A stretch of DNA of 54,503 nucleotides, from the NCBI RefSeq assembly GCF_018613325.1, contig NZ_JAGGQJ010000052.1, positions 1 through 54,503 on the forward strand. Reading direction: 5' to 3'. The translations under genes and the position numbers were made by a program. Under the pieces are notes generated by a model. That model worked only from the letters and a program-made list of their open reading frames with translations, was not told where the DNA came from and made no database searches. Origin of the DNA: Bacillus sp. ISL-34. Lineage in GTDB: Bacteria; Bacillota; Bacilli; Bacillales; DSM-1321. Positions 23,059 to 31,082 of the stretch are shown piece after piece. Each line of letters begins with the position of its first letter. Position 1 is the stretch's first letter.

Positions 23059-24153
23059 ATGCTAACCCAAGAAATTGCAATGGAAATTGTCAAACAAACC
23101 ACCGATAGACTCAACAGAAACATTAATATTATGGATGATAAAGGAAATATAATCGCTTCTGGCAATCGAGAACGGATCGACCAATTGCATTTTGGGGCAA
23201 TGGAAGTACTGAAAACGGGAAAGCCTTTAATCATTCACGAAAATGACCGCCATCAATGGGCTGGGGTCCTTCCAGGAATTAATTTGCCTATTAATTTTCA
23301 AAATGTAATTATCGGTGTCATCGGGATCACCGGTGATCCAACAGAACTCTTGGAATTTGGAGAATTGGTGAAGATGATTACAGAAATGATGCTTCATCAA
23401 TCTTTTATGGCGGAACAACTCGAATGGAAACAACATTTGAAGGAATTGGTATTTGAAGACTTACTAAAGGAAGAGATCAATCAGCATTCGATTGATCAGA
23501 GACTTGAACTGATTGGAATGAAATTAGAACCTCCCTATCAGGTGGGGGTGATGGAAATGAAATTAAATCCGTTAAATAAGAGTGAGCTGATTCAAATGAC
23601 GGAAACTGTTTTCGGTGCACAACACGCCCTTGTCGGGTTCCTTAATGTGAATCGAGTTTTCATTCTTACTACGGCGCTTACTGAAAATAACATCGAACAA
23701 AGACTGGATACAGTAATCAAACAACTAAAAGCAAAAGGCTTTGTTATACGAATCGGTTTGGGCTCAATTGTGGAAAAGGAAACATACATTTCCCACTCTT
23801 TCCGGGAAGCTGAATCAGCACTTTTACTAGGTGAAGCAAATCAAGCTTTAACGATATATACTGATGTGGAAACAAAAGCGCTGTTGGAAAGGATAGATGA
23901 GCGGGCGAAACAGCAATTTCAGGAAAGAATCCTAGGCAGCTTATCTGAAAAGTTGATCGAGACACTGCAACAATTTTTCCTTAGTAACTTAAATATCGGG
24001 GAATGTGCAAAAAGAATGTATATCCATCGTAATTCCCTTATATACCGATTAAAAAAAATCAAGGAAATTACCGGATATAATCCGCAGGTGCTGCAGGATG
24101 CCATAACTTTGCAGTTAGCCATTTGGGTAAACCAATCGAAAAGGAGAAGTTGA
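23059..24153 (+). CDS. CdaR family regulator (sugar diacid/glycerate utilisation)
   Basis: A 364-residue regulator: an N-terminal sugar-diacid recognition domain (EIAMEIVKQTTDRLNRNINIMDDKGNIIASG, later VIGVIGITGDP), a central GGDEF-like CdaR region, and a C-terminal PucR-type helix-turn-helix (FFLSNLNIGECAKRMYIHRNSLIYRLKKIKEITGYNP). Such proteins usually activate genes for glycerate, glucarate or galactarate use. The position opposite glxK-gntP makes these the likely targets. The ATG at 23059 has AAGGATGAC at the right distance; the in-frame ATG at 23050 lies within that site. Confidence 0.9.
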   Translation: MLTQEIAMEIVKQTTDRLNRNINIMDDKGNIIASGNRERIDQLHFGAMEVLKTGKPLIIHENDRHQWAGVLPGINLPINFQNVIIGVIGITGDPTELLEFGELVKMITEMMLHQSFMAEQLEWKQHLKELVFEDLLKEEINQHSIDQRLELIGMKLEPPYQVGVMEMKLNPLNKSELIQMTETVFGAQHALVGFLNVNRVFILTTALTENNIEQRLDTVIKQLKAKGFVIRIGLGSIVEKETYISHSFREAESALLLGEANQALTIYTDVETKALLERIDERAKQQFQERILGSLSEKLIETLQQFFLSNLNIGECAKRMYIHRNSLIYRLKKIKEITGYNPQVLQDAITLQLAIWVNQSKRRS

Positions 24154-24156
24154 AAG

Positions 24157-24657
24157 ATGTTGTGAGAACATATTTCGTTCGATCTCCTTATAAAACCGAT
24201 TTTAGTATCGACACTGGAAAAATACGGTGTGCACAATCGGGTTAAAATCATCGCCTCCGGTAAATTGTTCACGCCTGATAGGATAGCCATAGCTTTACCC
24301 ATGGGAGCCGACCTTGTTAACATAGCTCGCGGTTTCATGATTGCCATAGGATGTATACAGACGATGAAATGTCAACCCAATGCTTGTCCTGTCGGAGTAG
24401 CAACCACTGATCCGGAAATGCAGAAGGCACTTGTCATCGATGAAAAGAAATACCATGTGGTCAATTTTCTTGTTACCCTTAGAAAAGGGTTATTTCGAAT
24501 CTCAGCCGCAGTTGGTTGGTATTCGCCTATCCATTTTCAACCTAAGCACATTAGCTATAAGGCTGATAAAGGAATTGTCACATCCCTTGAAGATATCATG
24601 AAAGAAGTTAAGGGACAAATCGGAGCCAGGAATGAAAAAACCACCGCCCAAATTTGA
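24157..24657 (+). pseudogene. Glutamate synthase (GltB/YerD-type) C-terminal remnant
   Basis: An AAGGAG site and ATG at 24157 are followed by a stop at the third codon (24163). The same frame then continues open from 24166 and encodes a fragment of an FMN/iron-sulfur glutamate synthase domain: KIIASGKLFTPDRIAIALPM, GADLVNIARGFMIAIGCIQ and KCQPNACPVGVATTDPEMQ, the last holding the clustered cysteines. Full relatives are about 500 residues or more; only about 160 remain, without substrate or FMN-binding N-terminal parts. It is very probably a decayed gene, though a GTG at 24229 could still yield a 142-residue peptide. Confidence 0.8.
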
Positions 24658-24671
24658 TGGTCGGTGGTTTT
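24637..24671. terminator. Bidirectional terminator
   Basis: AAAACCACCG (24637-24646) pairs with CGGTGGTTTT (24662-24671). It lies at the end of the remnant gene and downstream of the leftward MFS gene. Confidence 0.75.
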
Positions 24672-24720
24672 CTCTTTATCAATGAAGCCATTATGGCTGC
24701 TTTAAAAGTTCCAAAATGTT

Positions 24721-25947
24721 TCAGGCATGTAAACGTATATCCCCTGTAGCCGCTTTTCCCTTACCCATCAGCTTTCCATAGCGATAATAAACATAAGCTG
24801 CAGCTATAAAACCAGTTATAGACAGGAATGCATCAAATATGAAGATGATTGAGATATTCCCGCTTTTCGACATCCAACCCGTTACAAGCGGCATAACTAT
24901 AGAAGCCAATCCAGCGGCTGTTGCCACGATACCTGTCATTGTTCCTTTTTTCCTCCAGAAAAATTCCGTCATTATCGTAATGGCTAATTGAAAGATTCCC
25001 GCAGTGGAAAGTCCGATGAAAAAGGCTGTGATCGAAACGATGACCGGTACCTTTACCAAAAGGATCATAAGGATTGAAATAAAAGTTATGATCGGATAAA
25101 TCAAGATAACCGTTATTGGCCGGACGAACTTTTTTAATAAAACGGATAAAACCAAAACGGAAATAAGTGCCCCTAAACTATAATAACTTAGCAATTTGAT
25201 GGAACTGGCCATCGGCATGCCCACAGCTTGCTGACCATAGGTCGGAAGCCAAATCTGTGAAACCGTGAATAATCCTGTTGATGTGAAACCGATTACCACG
25301 AGTGCAAGTCCCTCTTTACGAAAAATTGGTTCTGATATGAATTTTTCACTCCCGGTACGATCGTCCATTTGTTTTTCCTTGTTCATATTCGTACTAGGAA
25401 AAGAAACGGTGAATAAAAACATCAAGTTCAATAGATAAATAGAAGCAGGAATAAAAAAGGCATATCCATAAAACATCTCATGAGTCGAGAAAAATAATAT
25501 CATGAATGGGAGAAGAAATGCTCCAGCAGACATGAATGCTTTCACCAGTACACTGGCAGAACCAGCAGCTCTTGGGAATAGCTCTATTAAACCAGGGTAT
25601 GAACCGGCATCCATGGACGAATTAGCGACACCTGCAAGAATGGCGAAAACAAAAGCCAATTGATAATTCGGTGATAACGGAATACCGACCAAGAAGATGC
25701 CCATGCCCAATGATGAAGCCATAATTAATGGTTTTCGCCCGATTTTATCTGATAAATAACCGGTAAATGCATATGTAAGTAATTTCCCTACACCAATAGC
25801 TGCGATGATATAACTTACTCCGGCATTATCTGTATCCCATTGCTCCGATAGATAGGACATATTCGATGCGAGCATGATATTGACCATACCTAATAGGAAA
25901 TAATTAATATACACTCCTGATGCTGTTTTCATATACGTATTCTTCAT
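24721..25947 (-). CDS. MFS transporter, unknown substrate
   Basis: A 408-residue major facilitator with about 12 helices. Motif A (GYLSDKIGRKPLIMASSLGMG) lies between helices 2 and 3, and the protein has the plan of the sugar/organic-acid branch (AGVANSSMDAGSYPGLIELFP). The frame extends 14 codons upstream, but the ATG at 25947 (MKNTYMK) has GGGGAG seven bases before it. No neighbouring catabolic gene indicates the substrate. It is a monocistronic gene with the shared terminator at 24637-24671 downstream. Confidence 0.85.
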   Translation of the reverse strand: MKNTYMKTASGVYINYFLLGMVNIMLASNMSYLSEQWDTDNAGVSYIIAAIGVGKLLTYAFTGYLSDKIGRKPLIMASSLGMGIFLVGIPLSPNYQLAFVFAILAGVANSSMDAGSYPGLIELFPRAAGSASVLVKAFMSAGAFLLPFMILFFSTHEMFYGYAFFIPASIYLLNLMFLFTVSFPSTNMNKEKQMDDRTGSEKFISEPIFRKEGLALVVIGFTSTGLFTVSQIWLPTYGQQAVGMPMASSIKLLSYYSLGALISVLVLSVLLKKFVRPITVILIYPIITFISILMILLVKVPVIVSITAFFIGLSTAGIFQLAITIMTEFFWRKKGTMTGIVATAAGLASIVMPLVTGWMSKSGNISIIFIFDAFLSITGFIAAAYVYYRYGKLMGKGKAATGDIRLHA

Positions 25948-26093
25948 CTCAAAACTCCCCAACCTGTTATTCGCTGATTCAATATTCATAACAATCTAAA
26001 AATAATCATAACATTTTTACTCTGAATGTAAACAAGACCGCTTAATCTTATTAATTAACTAGTACATGGAACACAGTCGGACTTGCGTTATAA

Positions 26094-26121
26094 AAGAAAA
26101 AAAGCTCATATGATATGAGCT
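26094..26121 (-). terminator. Terminator after the MBL hydrolase
   Basis: AGCTCATA (26103-26110) pairs with TATGAGCT (26114-26121). On the minus strand a TTTTTTT run follows. Confidence 0.85.
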
Positions 26122-26140
26122 AGAATCAATGTCCCATATA

Positions 26141-27079
26141 TCAAATGGATTGATAATACCATTTGCCATCACGTTTAAACTTTCTGCATTGGTCATTTAA
26201 AAGAAGGTATTCAAGGTGTGCCAATGTTTCACCAACAGCAAACCTGGTTTCATGAATGGGCAGATTTCCAAATAAGATATGGCAAGCACTTTTTACAGTA
26301 ATCGGCTCTTTCATGTTTTCATGAATTACATGCAGCCGGTCCTGATGGTGATCCAACAATTCAACAATTCTTTTATTGGCATTTTGAAACGGTTTCCCAT
26401 GTGAAGGGATGACATATTCAACGTCCAGCTTTTGTATTTTTTTCAAAGAAGTAAAAAACTCTTCCAATGGGTTACTGAGACCTTTAAACCAATAAGAAAT
26501 ATTTGGAGATATCCTGGGCAATATATGATCTGTCGAGAAAAGGACACTTTTTTCCTTATTGTATAAGGAAATCAGGCCATCAGAATGTCCCGGCGTGAAA
26601 ATCACTTCATACTCATATTTGCCAAAATGCAGCTTCATTCCTTCTTCAAGATGATGATTTACGGTAGGATAGGGTTTTACTTGTGGCATGAATCCGCTTT
26701 CGTCACTGGATAAGGCCGCGGCTACATCGTCTTCCATACCACATGCATTATAATTTTCCTTAAGCAGATTCAGCGAATTCGCTTCCCAATACGTAGTTCC
26801 CGCATGTTCATCCACTTGTGTCATCCAAACTTCCGCACCGGTTAATTGTTGTAATGCCCCTGCATACCCGAAATGATCTGGGTGATAATGGGTGATGATA
26901 ATATCGGTAATATCGTGTCTTTCGATAATTGGGTTCCATAAATCCCTTGTCGTTTTGTTATTCAATCCCGCATCAATGATTGTCCACCCTTTTTCACCTT
27001 CTGCTAGGAAACACTGGACATGGTCCAACCTAAAAGGCATTGGAATGGTAACCTGAGTAACTTTCAATTCATTCAGCAA
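26141..27079 (-). CDS. MBL-fold metallo-hydrolase
   Basis: A 312-residue metallo-beta-lactamase-fold enzyme. The dinuclear zinc motif is clear (THYHPDHFG, about residue 65), with further ligands in FTPGHSDG, FSTDHILP and PSHGKP. A C-terminal helical region of about 90 residues follows, as in YqjP-type hydrolases. The natural substrate is unknown; relatives are often called thioesterase or hydroxyacylglutathione-hydrolase-like. The start is taken as TTG at 27079 because GGGGAAG lies six bases upstream; the in-frame ATG at 27109 has no ribosome site. Single gene with its own terminator. Confidence 0.85.
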   Translation of the reverse strand: MLNELKVTQVTIPMPFRLDHVQCFLAEGEKGWTIIDAGLNNKTTRDLWNPIIERHDITDIIITHYHPDHFGYAGALQQLTGAEVWMTQVDEHAGTTYWEANSLNLLKENYNACGMEDDVAAALSSDESGFMPQVKPYPTVNHHLEEGMKLHFGKYEYEVIFTPGHSDGLISLYNKEKSVLFSTDHILPRISPNISYWFKGLSNPLEEFFTSLKKIQKLDVEYVIPSHGKPFQNANKRIVELLDHHQDRLHVIHENMKEPITVKSACHILFGNLPIHETRFAVGETLAHLEYLLLNDQCRKFKRDGKWYYQSI

Positions 27080-27264
27080 GTATAACTTCCCCTTCCGATG
27101 TAACTTCATTTACATGAATAAAAAAATCGAAATTGCTAAGTACAAAACACTTAAGTTTATTAAATAAAAGTATATCATTAATCAATTCGACGAATTCTTT
27201 CAAGTTCCTTTAATCAATATCCAGAGCCAATCGAATAAAATCCAGCCTAGGGGCAATTCAAGAA

Positions 27265-27295
27265 ATAAAAAAACCGCCATTAAAATTAATGACGG
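27265..27295 (-). terminator. Terminator of the 197-residue unknown gene
   Basis: CCGCCATTAA/TTAATGACGG stem (27274-27295, one mismatch) with a TTTTTTT run on the minus strand. Confidence 0.75.
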
Positions 27296-27304
27296 CACCT
27301 CATT

Positions 27305-27898
27305 TTACATATCTTCCTCGATTGTTTGAACAAGGTTAAAAAGAAAATGATAGATTAAATTAAAAGCTTCTTCCAATGACATGTTTTCTCGAAACCCTTT
27401 TACGTTATCCAAGGCTAAATTCACATCCCATAGCCCGTCGCCCTGGTTAAACATTAAACTGAACGATCCAATTCCTTCTTGAAGTTCCTTAGTTAAATAT
27501 GTTTTTAAAACTTCTCCCATTTTTTTCTGGAATTTCAATCCGAACATCGCGTTATAAGTACCGAAAACATCATCGACTTCTAAAGAAAGTGCCTCAACAC
27601 CGATTAATTCGAACCATTGTGATTCAAAGTAAAGAAACTCATCTTTGTTTTTTTTCAAATACTCGATTGGTTGTGATAAAAATGCAGAGTTCTCTTCAGA
27701 GATTAATTCTTCGCTCTCTTTATTACTGCGCTCCATATAAGCATCGGTAAAACGGGATGCATTTTCTTTTTCCACTATAATGATATCATCGGCGATTAAT
27801 TTATGCTTTTCAACATAATCCCTTTCTTCTTTATACAACTCAACCTTGTTTTCGGTTACGGATTTTGATATGTATGATTCCATTTGTTTTTTTAGCAT
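27305..27898 (-). CDS. Conserved Bacillus protein of unknown function
   Basis: 197 residues, acidic and soluble, with no signal peptide or membrane segment. It opens MLKKQMESYISKSVTENKVELYKEERDY... and is rich in Glu/Lys in the first half. A middle region DEFLYFESQWFELIGVEALSLEVDDVFG and a C-terminal helix (LEEAFNLIYHFLFNLVQTIEE) look well conserved in type. I do not recognise a catalytic motif. I recall relatives in databases carrying a branched-chain aminotransferase name, but nothing in this sequence supports that (no PLP lysine context). Start ATG with AGGAGGACATATC, a strong site. Monocistronic. Confidence 0.75.
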   Translation of the reverse strand: MLKKQMESYISKSVTENKVELYKEERDYVEKHKLIADDIIIVEKENASRFTDAYMERSNKESEELISEENSAFLSQPIEYLKKNKDEFLYFESQWFELIGVEALSLEVDDVFGTYNAMFGLKFQKKMGEVLKTYLTKELQEGIGSFSLMFNQGDGLWDVNLALDNVKGFRENMSLEEAFNLIYHFLFNLVQTIEEDM

Positions 27899-28071
27899 GA
27901 TATGTCCTCCTAGTATCTTTTCAAGCTAACCCAATTTCAATCATAGCATATTCACATTAGATAAAATAACTTTGTGAAAGAAATTACAATATCGATTGTA
28001 GCAATCATTTCGTGTCTTCGATATAGTAGTGGTAAGCTTTTATACATATGAGAGAAATGAGATGTTGAATA

Positions 28072-29190
28072 ATGCAAAAAATCATTATAGTTGGTGCAGG
28101 AATTTTGGGTGCTTCCACTGCCTATCAGTTGGCTAAAAATGGGGTTGAAGTGATCATTATTGACCGTCAAGATGTCGGTCAGGCAACATCTGCAGCTGCA
28201 GGAATCGTGTGCCCGTGGATATCGCAAAGACGCAACCAAGCTTGGTATCTCCTTGCCAAAAATGGGGCGGCTTTTTATCCGGGTTTAATTGAAGAACTTG
28301 AACGTGATGGGGAAACCGAGACTGGGTATGCCCAGGTCGGGGCGATAAGTTTACATACAGATGAAGATAAACTGAATGCCATGAAGAATCGGGCAACAAA
28401 ACGGAAAGAAGATGCACCGGAGATCGGGGCGATCACAATACTTTCTGCAGAGGAAACACGTGCCTTATTCCCGCCTCTTTCCAGTAAATATTCAGCCGTT
28501 CACGTGAGTGGTGCCGCCCGGGTCGATGGACGCGCACTACGTGATTCCTTATTGCGGGCATCACAAAAAAACGGTGCAAAACTTATGTATGGTGAGGCCA
28601 TACTTACATATAGTGGTGCACAAGTAACTGGTGTAACACTTGGAGATGAATTCATATCTGCCGATAAAGTGATTGTTTGTGCTGGAGCTTGGGCACCGCA
28701 ATTACTGAAGCCACTCGGTGTGAATTTTCAAGTCACCTTCCAAAAGGCTCAAATCATTCATCTGGAAACGCCAAATGATAATACGAATGACTGGCCTGTA
28801 GTCATGCCTCCCAGTGATCAATATCTCTTGGCTTTCGATAATAATAAAATCGTTGCTGGGGCGACTCACGAAAATACGGAAGTTTTCGATAATCGAATAA
28901 CCGCAGGAGGGCTCCAGGAGGTTTTCAATAAAGCCTTGCAAACCGCTCCCGGTTTGACAGATAGTACGTTCGTTGAAGCAAGGGTCGGCTTTCGTCCCTT
29001 CACCCCGGGATTCCTTCCGGTCATGGGTTCTTTACCTGACTGGGAAGGCATAATCGTAGCCAATGGTCTTGGAGCTTCAGGTTTAACAATGGGACCCTAT
29101 GTAGGCTCCCTTTTGGCAAACCTTGCACTTGATAGAAAAATCGAAATCGATATAGAAAATTATGATGTTAGAGGTGCACTTTTCACATAA
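28072..29190 (+). CDS. FAD-dependent amino-acid oxidase/dehydrogenase (DadA/GlyOx-like)
   Basis: A 372-residue flavoprotein of the DAO family. The Rossmann motif IIVGAGILGASTAYQLAKNG opens the protein, followed by the acidic residue of the second strand (IIIDR) and ATSAAAGIVCPW. The C-terminal FAD-contact motif appears as VGFRPFTPGFLPVMG and ANGLGASGLTMGPYVG. It probably oxidises a D-amino acid or glycine-like substrate; which one cannot be told. The ATG follows GAGATG. It stands alone and ends at a good terminator. Confidence 0.88.
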   Translation: MQKIIIVGAGILGASTAYQLAKNGVEVIIIDRQDVGQATSAAAGIVCPWISQRRNQAWYLLAKNGAAFYPGLIEELERDGETETGYAQVGAISLHTDEDKLNAMKNRATKRKEDAPEIGAITILSAEETRALFPPLSSKYSAVHVSGAARVDGRALRDSLLRASQKNGAKLMYGEAILTYSGAQVTGVTLGDEFISADKVIVCAGAWAPQLLKPLGVNFQVTFQKAQIIHLETPNDNTNDWPVVMPPSDQYLLAFDNNKIVAGATHENTEVFDNRITAGGLQEVFNKALQTAPGLTDSTFVEARVGFRPFTPGFLPVMGSLPDWEGIIVANGLGASGLTMGPYVGSLLANLALDRKIEIDIENYDVRGALFT

Positions 29191-29564
29191 CTTCCAAATC
29201 ATTCGTCTGATCTGAAAATTACCGCCAGTTTTTTCAAATGGTCCATATCATAAAAAATCAAGGACCTTTAATGGGTCCTTGGTTTTTTAATTCTTTAATT
29301 TTTCGAACAGGACATTTTTGTTGAAATATGACAAATTTAAATATCTATGTACCATTGAACAATATTTACATAATCATCAAATAACGTTGTTACCAGTTTT
29401 TCACTAAAGGAAATTGTTGAAGCAACAAATAATCATCATCAACAATACATATCTTTTTTGTCCCATATTTGACTGTTGATGGTTCAGTTACTTAAACTGA
29501 ATTCAATAAAGTAATGTATCCATTTTGAAATGAAAAAATAAGAATCTTCTATTTCAAATTTTTT
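29191..29564. other. Non-coding stretch behind the DadA-like gene
   Basis: 374 bp, AT-rich. Apart from the terminator at 29252-29288 I see no gene, promoter or repeat that I can support. Confidence 0.4.
29252..29288 (+). terminator. Terminator of the DadA-like gene
   Basis: TCAAGGACC (29258-29266) pairs with GGTCCTTGG (29274-29282), with A6 before and T6 after. Confidence 0.85.
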
Positions 29565-29657
29565 TCATTTATTAATATCAGGTCCACTTACTTCTTCATA
29601 AATAACTTTTAACTCTTCAATAGTAAGTGATTTTAAAAATTCCTCAAGTTCATCCAT
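29565..29657 (-). CDS. SOS-controlled small protein, 30 residues
   Basis: A tiny acidic, helix-prone protein: MDELEEFLKSLTIEELKVIY, then EEVSGPDINK. I do not recognise a family. Reasons to believe it: a perfect AGGAGG seven bases before the ATG; a full promoter (TTTACT, 17 bases, TATAAT) immediately upstream; and a perfect LexA-type palindrome just after the -10. The leading helix is amphipathic (Leu at 4, 8, 11, 16). There is no membrane segment, unlike the SOS division inhibitor YneA. Neighbour on the same strand upstream is a uracil-DNA-glycosylase-like gene. The function is unknown; a protein-protein regulator made during DNA damage is a guess. Confidence 0.68.
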   Translation of the reverse strand: MDELEEFLKSLTIEELKVIYEEVSGPDINK

Positions 29658-29676
29658 GTTAATGCCTCCTATAATA

Positions 29677-29692
29677 AAGAACATTTGTTCTT
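29677..29692. promoter_or_regulatory. LexA (SOS) box
   Basis: AAGAACATTTGTTCTT is a perfect 16-bp inverted repeat containing GAAC-N4-GTTC, the core of the Bacillus SOS box (CGAACRNRYGTTYG). It lies immediately downstream of the -10 of the 30-codon gene, a position that blocks transcription start. Confidence 0.82.
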
Positions 29693-29721
29693 ATTATAAT
29701 CTCCAAAATATCACTAGTAAA
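29693..29721 (-). promoter_or_regulatory. Sigma-A promoter of the 30-codon gene
   Basis: Minus strand TTTACT (29721-29716), 17 bases, TATAAT (29698-29693). Confidence 0.78.
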
Positions 29722-29795
29722 TAGTTAATTTTACTTTTAACACTAATAGATGAACAATAGAATTCTTAATCAATGTTTCCGTACAGCCCTCCTCT

Positions 29796-30557
29796 TTAAC
29801 CCACGGTCATTTCCTTTGAAAAATAGTGCTGTAACATTATTTTCATTTGCTCTTTATTTGCTGCAAATTGCTTATGACGATGGCCATTTCCTCCAGATGG
29901 ATGAGGAAATCCTAGAAGTATGTTGTTAGCATCCAAATAAGCTTGACCCGCTAAATAGTTCAAGACCTTGGAAACATTTACGCCTAAAGGAATAATAAGC
30001 GGGCTTTCCATTGTACCTATTTCGGTAGCAAAGCCTTCCATTATATTTTTTTTAAGCAACTCGGTCTTTAAAATGTTCGGAGTTGTTCCACTGTAGTTTT
30101 TCCCGTTATAAAAGACCGGATAGGTTAAAACAGAGGTAGTATGAACGAGGTGACTTGCTTCGTTAAAAAGATCCAGTGTGGATGATATGTTTAAGTATGC
30201 ATGTACTCCAAGCTCGTCTAACATTTGAACCAAATTTTTTCTCATCGTTCCTTCAAAACTGGAATTCTTTTTTACTTCGTGCAGGATCTCTTCATCGCTA
30301 TGTATGTGCCCCCTTGCATTAATTACTGTAGAATATGATTTTTTCATTTGATGTAAACCAGGAGTGATTCCGACAATCACCACTTTGGCCCGTTCATTTA
30401 CATATTCAAAAGGAGCGTAATAGATTTCGAGCTTTTTCTTTTCATCTCTTTCAAGTAAAAATTGTTCACTCTGTATCATTTCATCTGTATAGGCAGCAGG
30501 TAATGCATTAATTAAGTCCTTAAATTTCGTAAAACTAGAAAAATTAGCGATCCCCAT
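29796..30557 (-). CDS. Uracil-DNA glycosylase superfamily protein
   Basis: 253 residues. Two motifs place it in the UDG-like fold: VVIVGITPGLHQM near residue 75 (motif A, G-x-T/D-P-G) and GFPHPSGGNGHRHKQ near 220 (motif B, HPS). Usual family members remove uracil or other deaminated bases. Here motif A lacks the Asp/Asn-Pro catalytic pattern of classical UDG, so the activity may be different or lost. The ATG at 30557 has AAAGGGGAG upstream; a longer frame starting at 30596 lacks one. The next gene downstream is the SOS-controlled 30-codon gene. No LexA box was found directly before this gene. Confidence 0.7.
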   Translation of the reverse strand: MGIANFSSFTKFKDLINALPAAYTDEMIQSEQFLLERDEKKKLEIYYAPFEYVNERAKVVIVGITPGLHQMKKSYSTVINARGHIHSDEEILHEVKKNSSFEGTMRKNLVQMLDELGVHAYLNISSTLDLFNEASHLVHTTSVLTYPVFYNGKNYSGTTPNILKTELLKKNIMEGFATEIGTMESPLIIPLGVNVSKVLNYLAGQAYLDANNILLGFPHPSGGNGHRHKQFAANKEQMKIMLQHYFSKEMTVG

Positions 30558-30754
30558 AAAATACTCTCCCCTCTTTCTTACATTTATTTTGGCCATATCA
30601 GTATATCAGAAATTCAGATTCGCCACCGAACATAGGGGCATTATGAATCTTTTTGAATCCGTATGTTCCTTAACGGAAATTGAGAAAATTCTAGTTGTTT
30701 ATATAGTGTTGTATTATCTCTCCATAATGATGAAAACGTAATGCAGGATGCCTT

Positions 30755-30880
30755 ATGGTACCCTGCAAAAAAAGTTTTACTTACTTAATTTCAGACGAGA
30801 TAAAGTTAAAAGAATTGGTCATTAATGAAATGATTAAATTAGGTTTATATGATGAAGCAGGAAGATTAAAAAGAATATAA
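30755..30880 (+). CDS. Possible small basic protein, 41 residues
   Basis: Reads MVPCKKSFTYLISDEIKLKE, then LVINEMIKLGLYDEAGRLKRI. AGGA lies six bases before the ATG, and a terminator follows 34 bp after the stop, which argues for a real transcript. The second half (INEMIKLGLYDEAGRL) faintly recalls the Fur-regulated small basic proteins of Bacillus, but it is too short to assign. A hairpin (TGCAGGATGCC...GGTACCCTGCA) overlaps the start and could control translation. Weakly supported. Confidence 0.35.
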   Translation: MVPCKKSFTYLISDEIKLKELVINEMIKLGLYDEAGRLKRI

Positions 30881-30913
30881 AATAGAATAATTGGTTAGAT
30901 CAAGATAACAAGT

Positions 30914-30944
30914 GAGGACTTAATGTTTAAGGTTCTCCTTTTTT
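30914..30944 (+). terminator. Terminator after the 41-residue frame
   Basis: GAGGACTTAA pairs with TTAAGGTTCTC (G-T pairs included) and is followed by TTTTTT. Confidence 0.6.
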
Positions 30945-30982
30945 ATACCATTAACAACATTAAACTTTAAACCGAGCCCTTC

Positions 30983-31035
30983 CCAAAAAAAAGATAAATT
31001 GCTTTCCAGCCCTTGGGTTGAAAAGAATTTATCTT
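30983..31035 (-). terminator. glaH terminator
   Basis: AAGATAAATT (30991-31000) and AATTTATCTT (31026-31035) with an inner CAGCCC/GGGTTG stem. On the minus strand TTTTTTTT follows. Confidence 0.85.
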
Positions 31036-31082
31036 AAAAATGGTATTTGGGGATGAAAAAAATTTGGGTTTACAAAATGAAA

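Noticed and set aside
30610..30660. CGAACATAGGGGC upstream of the UDG-like gene as a LexA site
   Set aside because: Only the left half-site is present.
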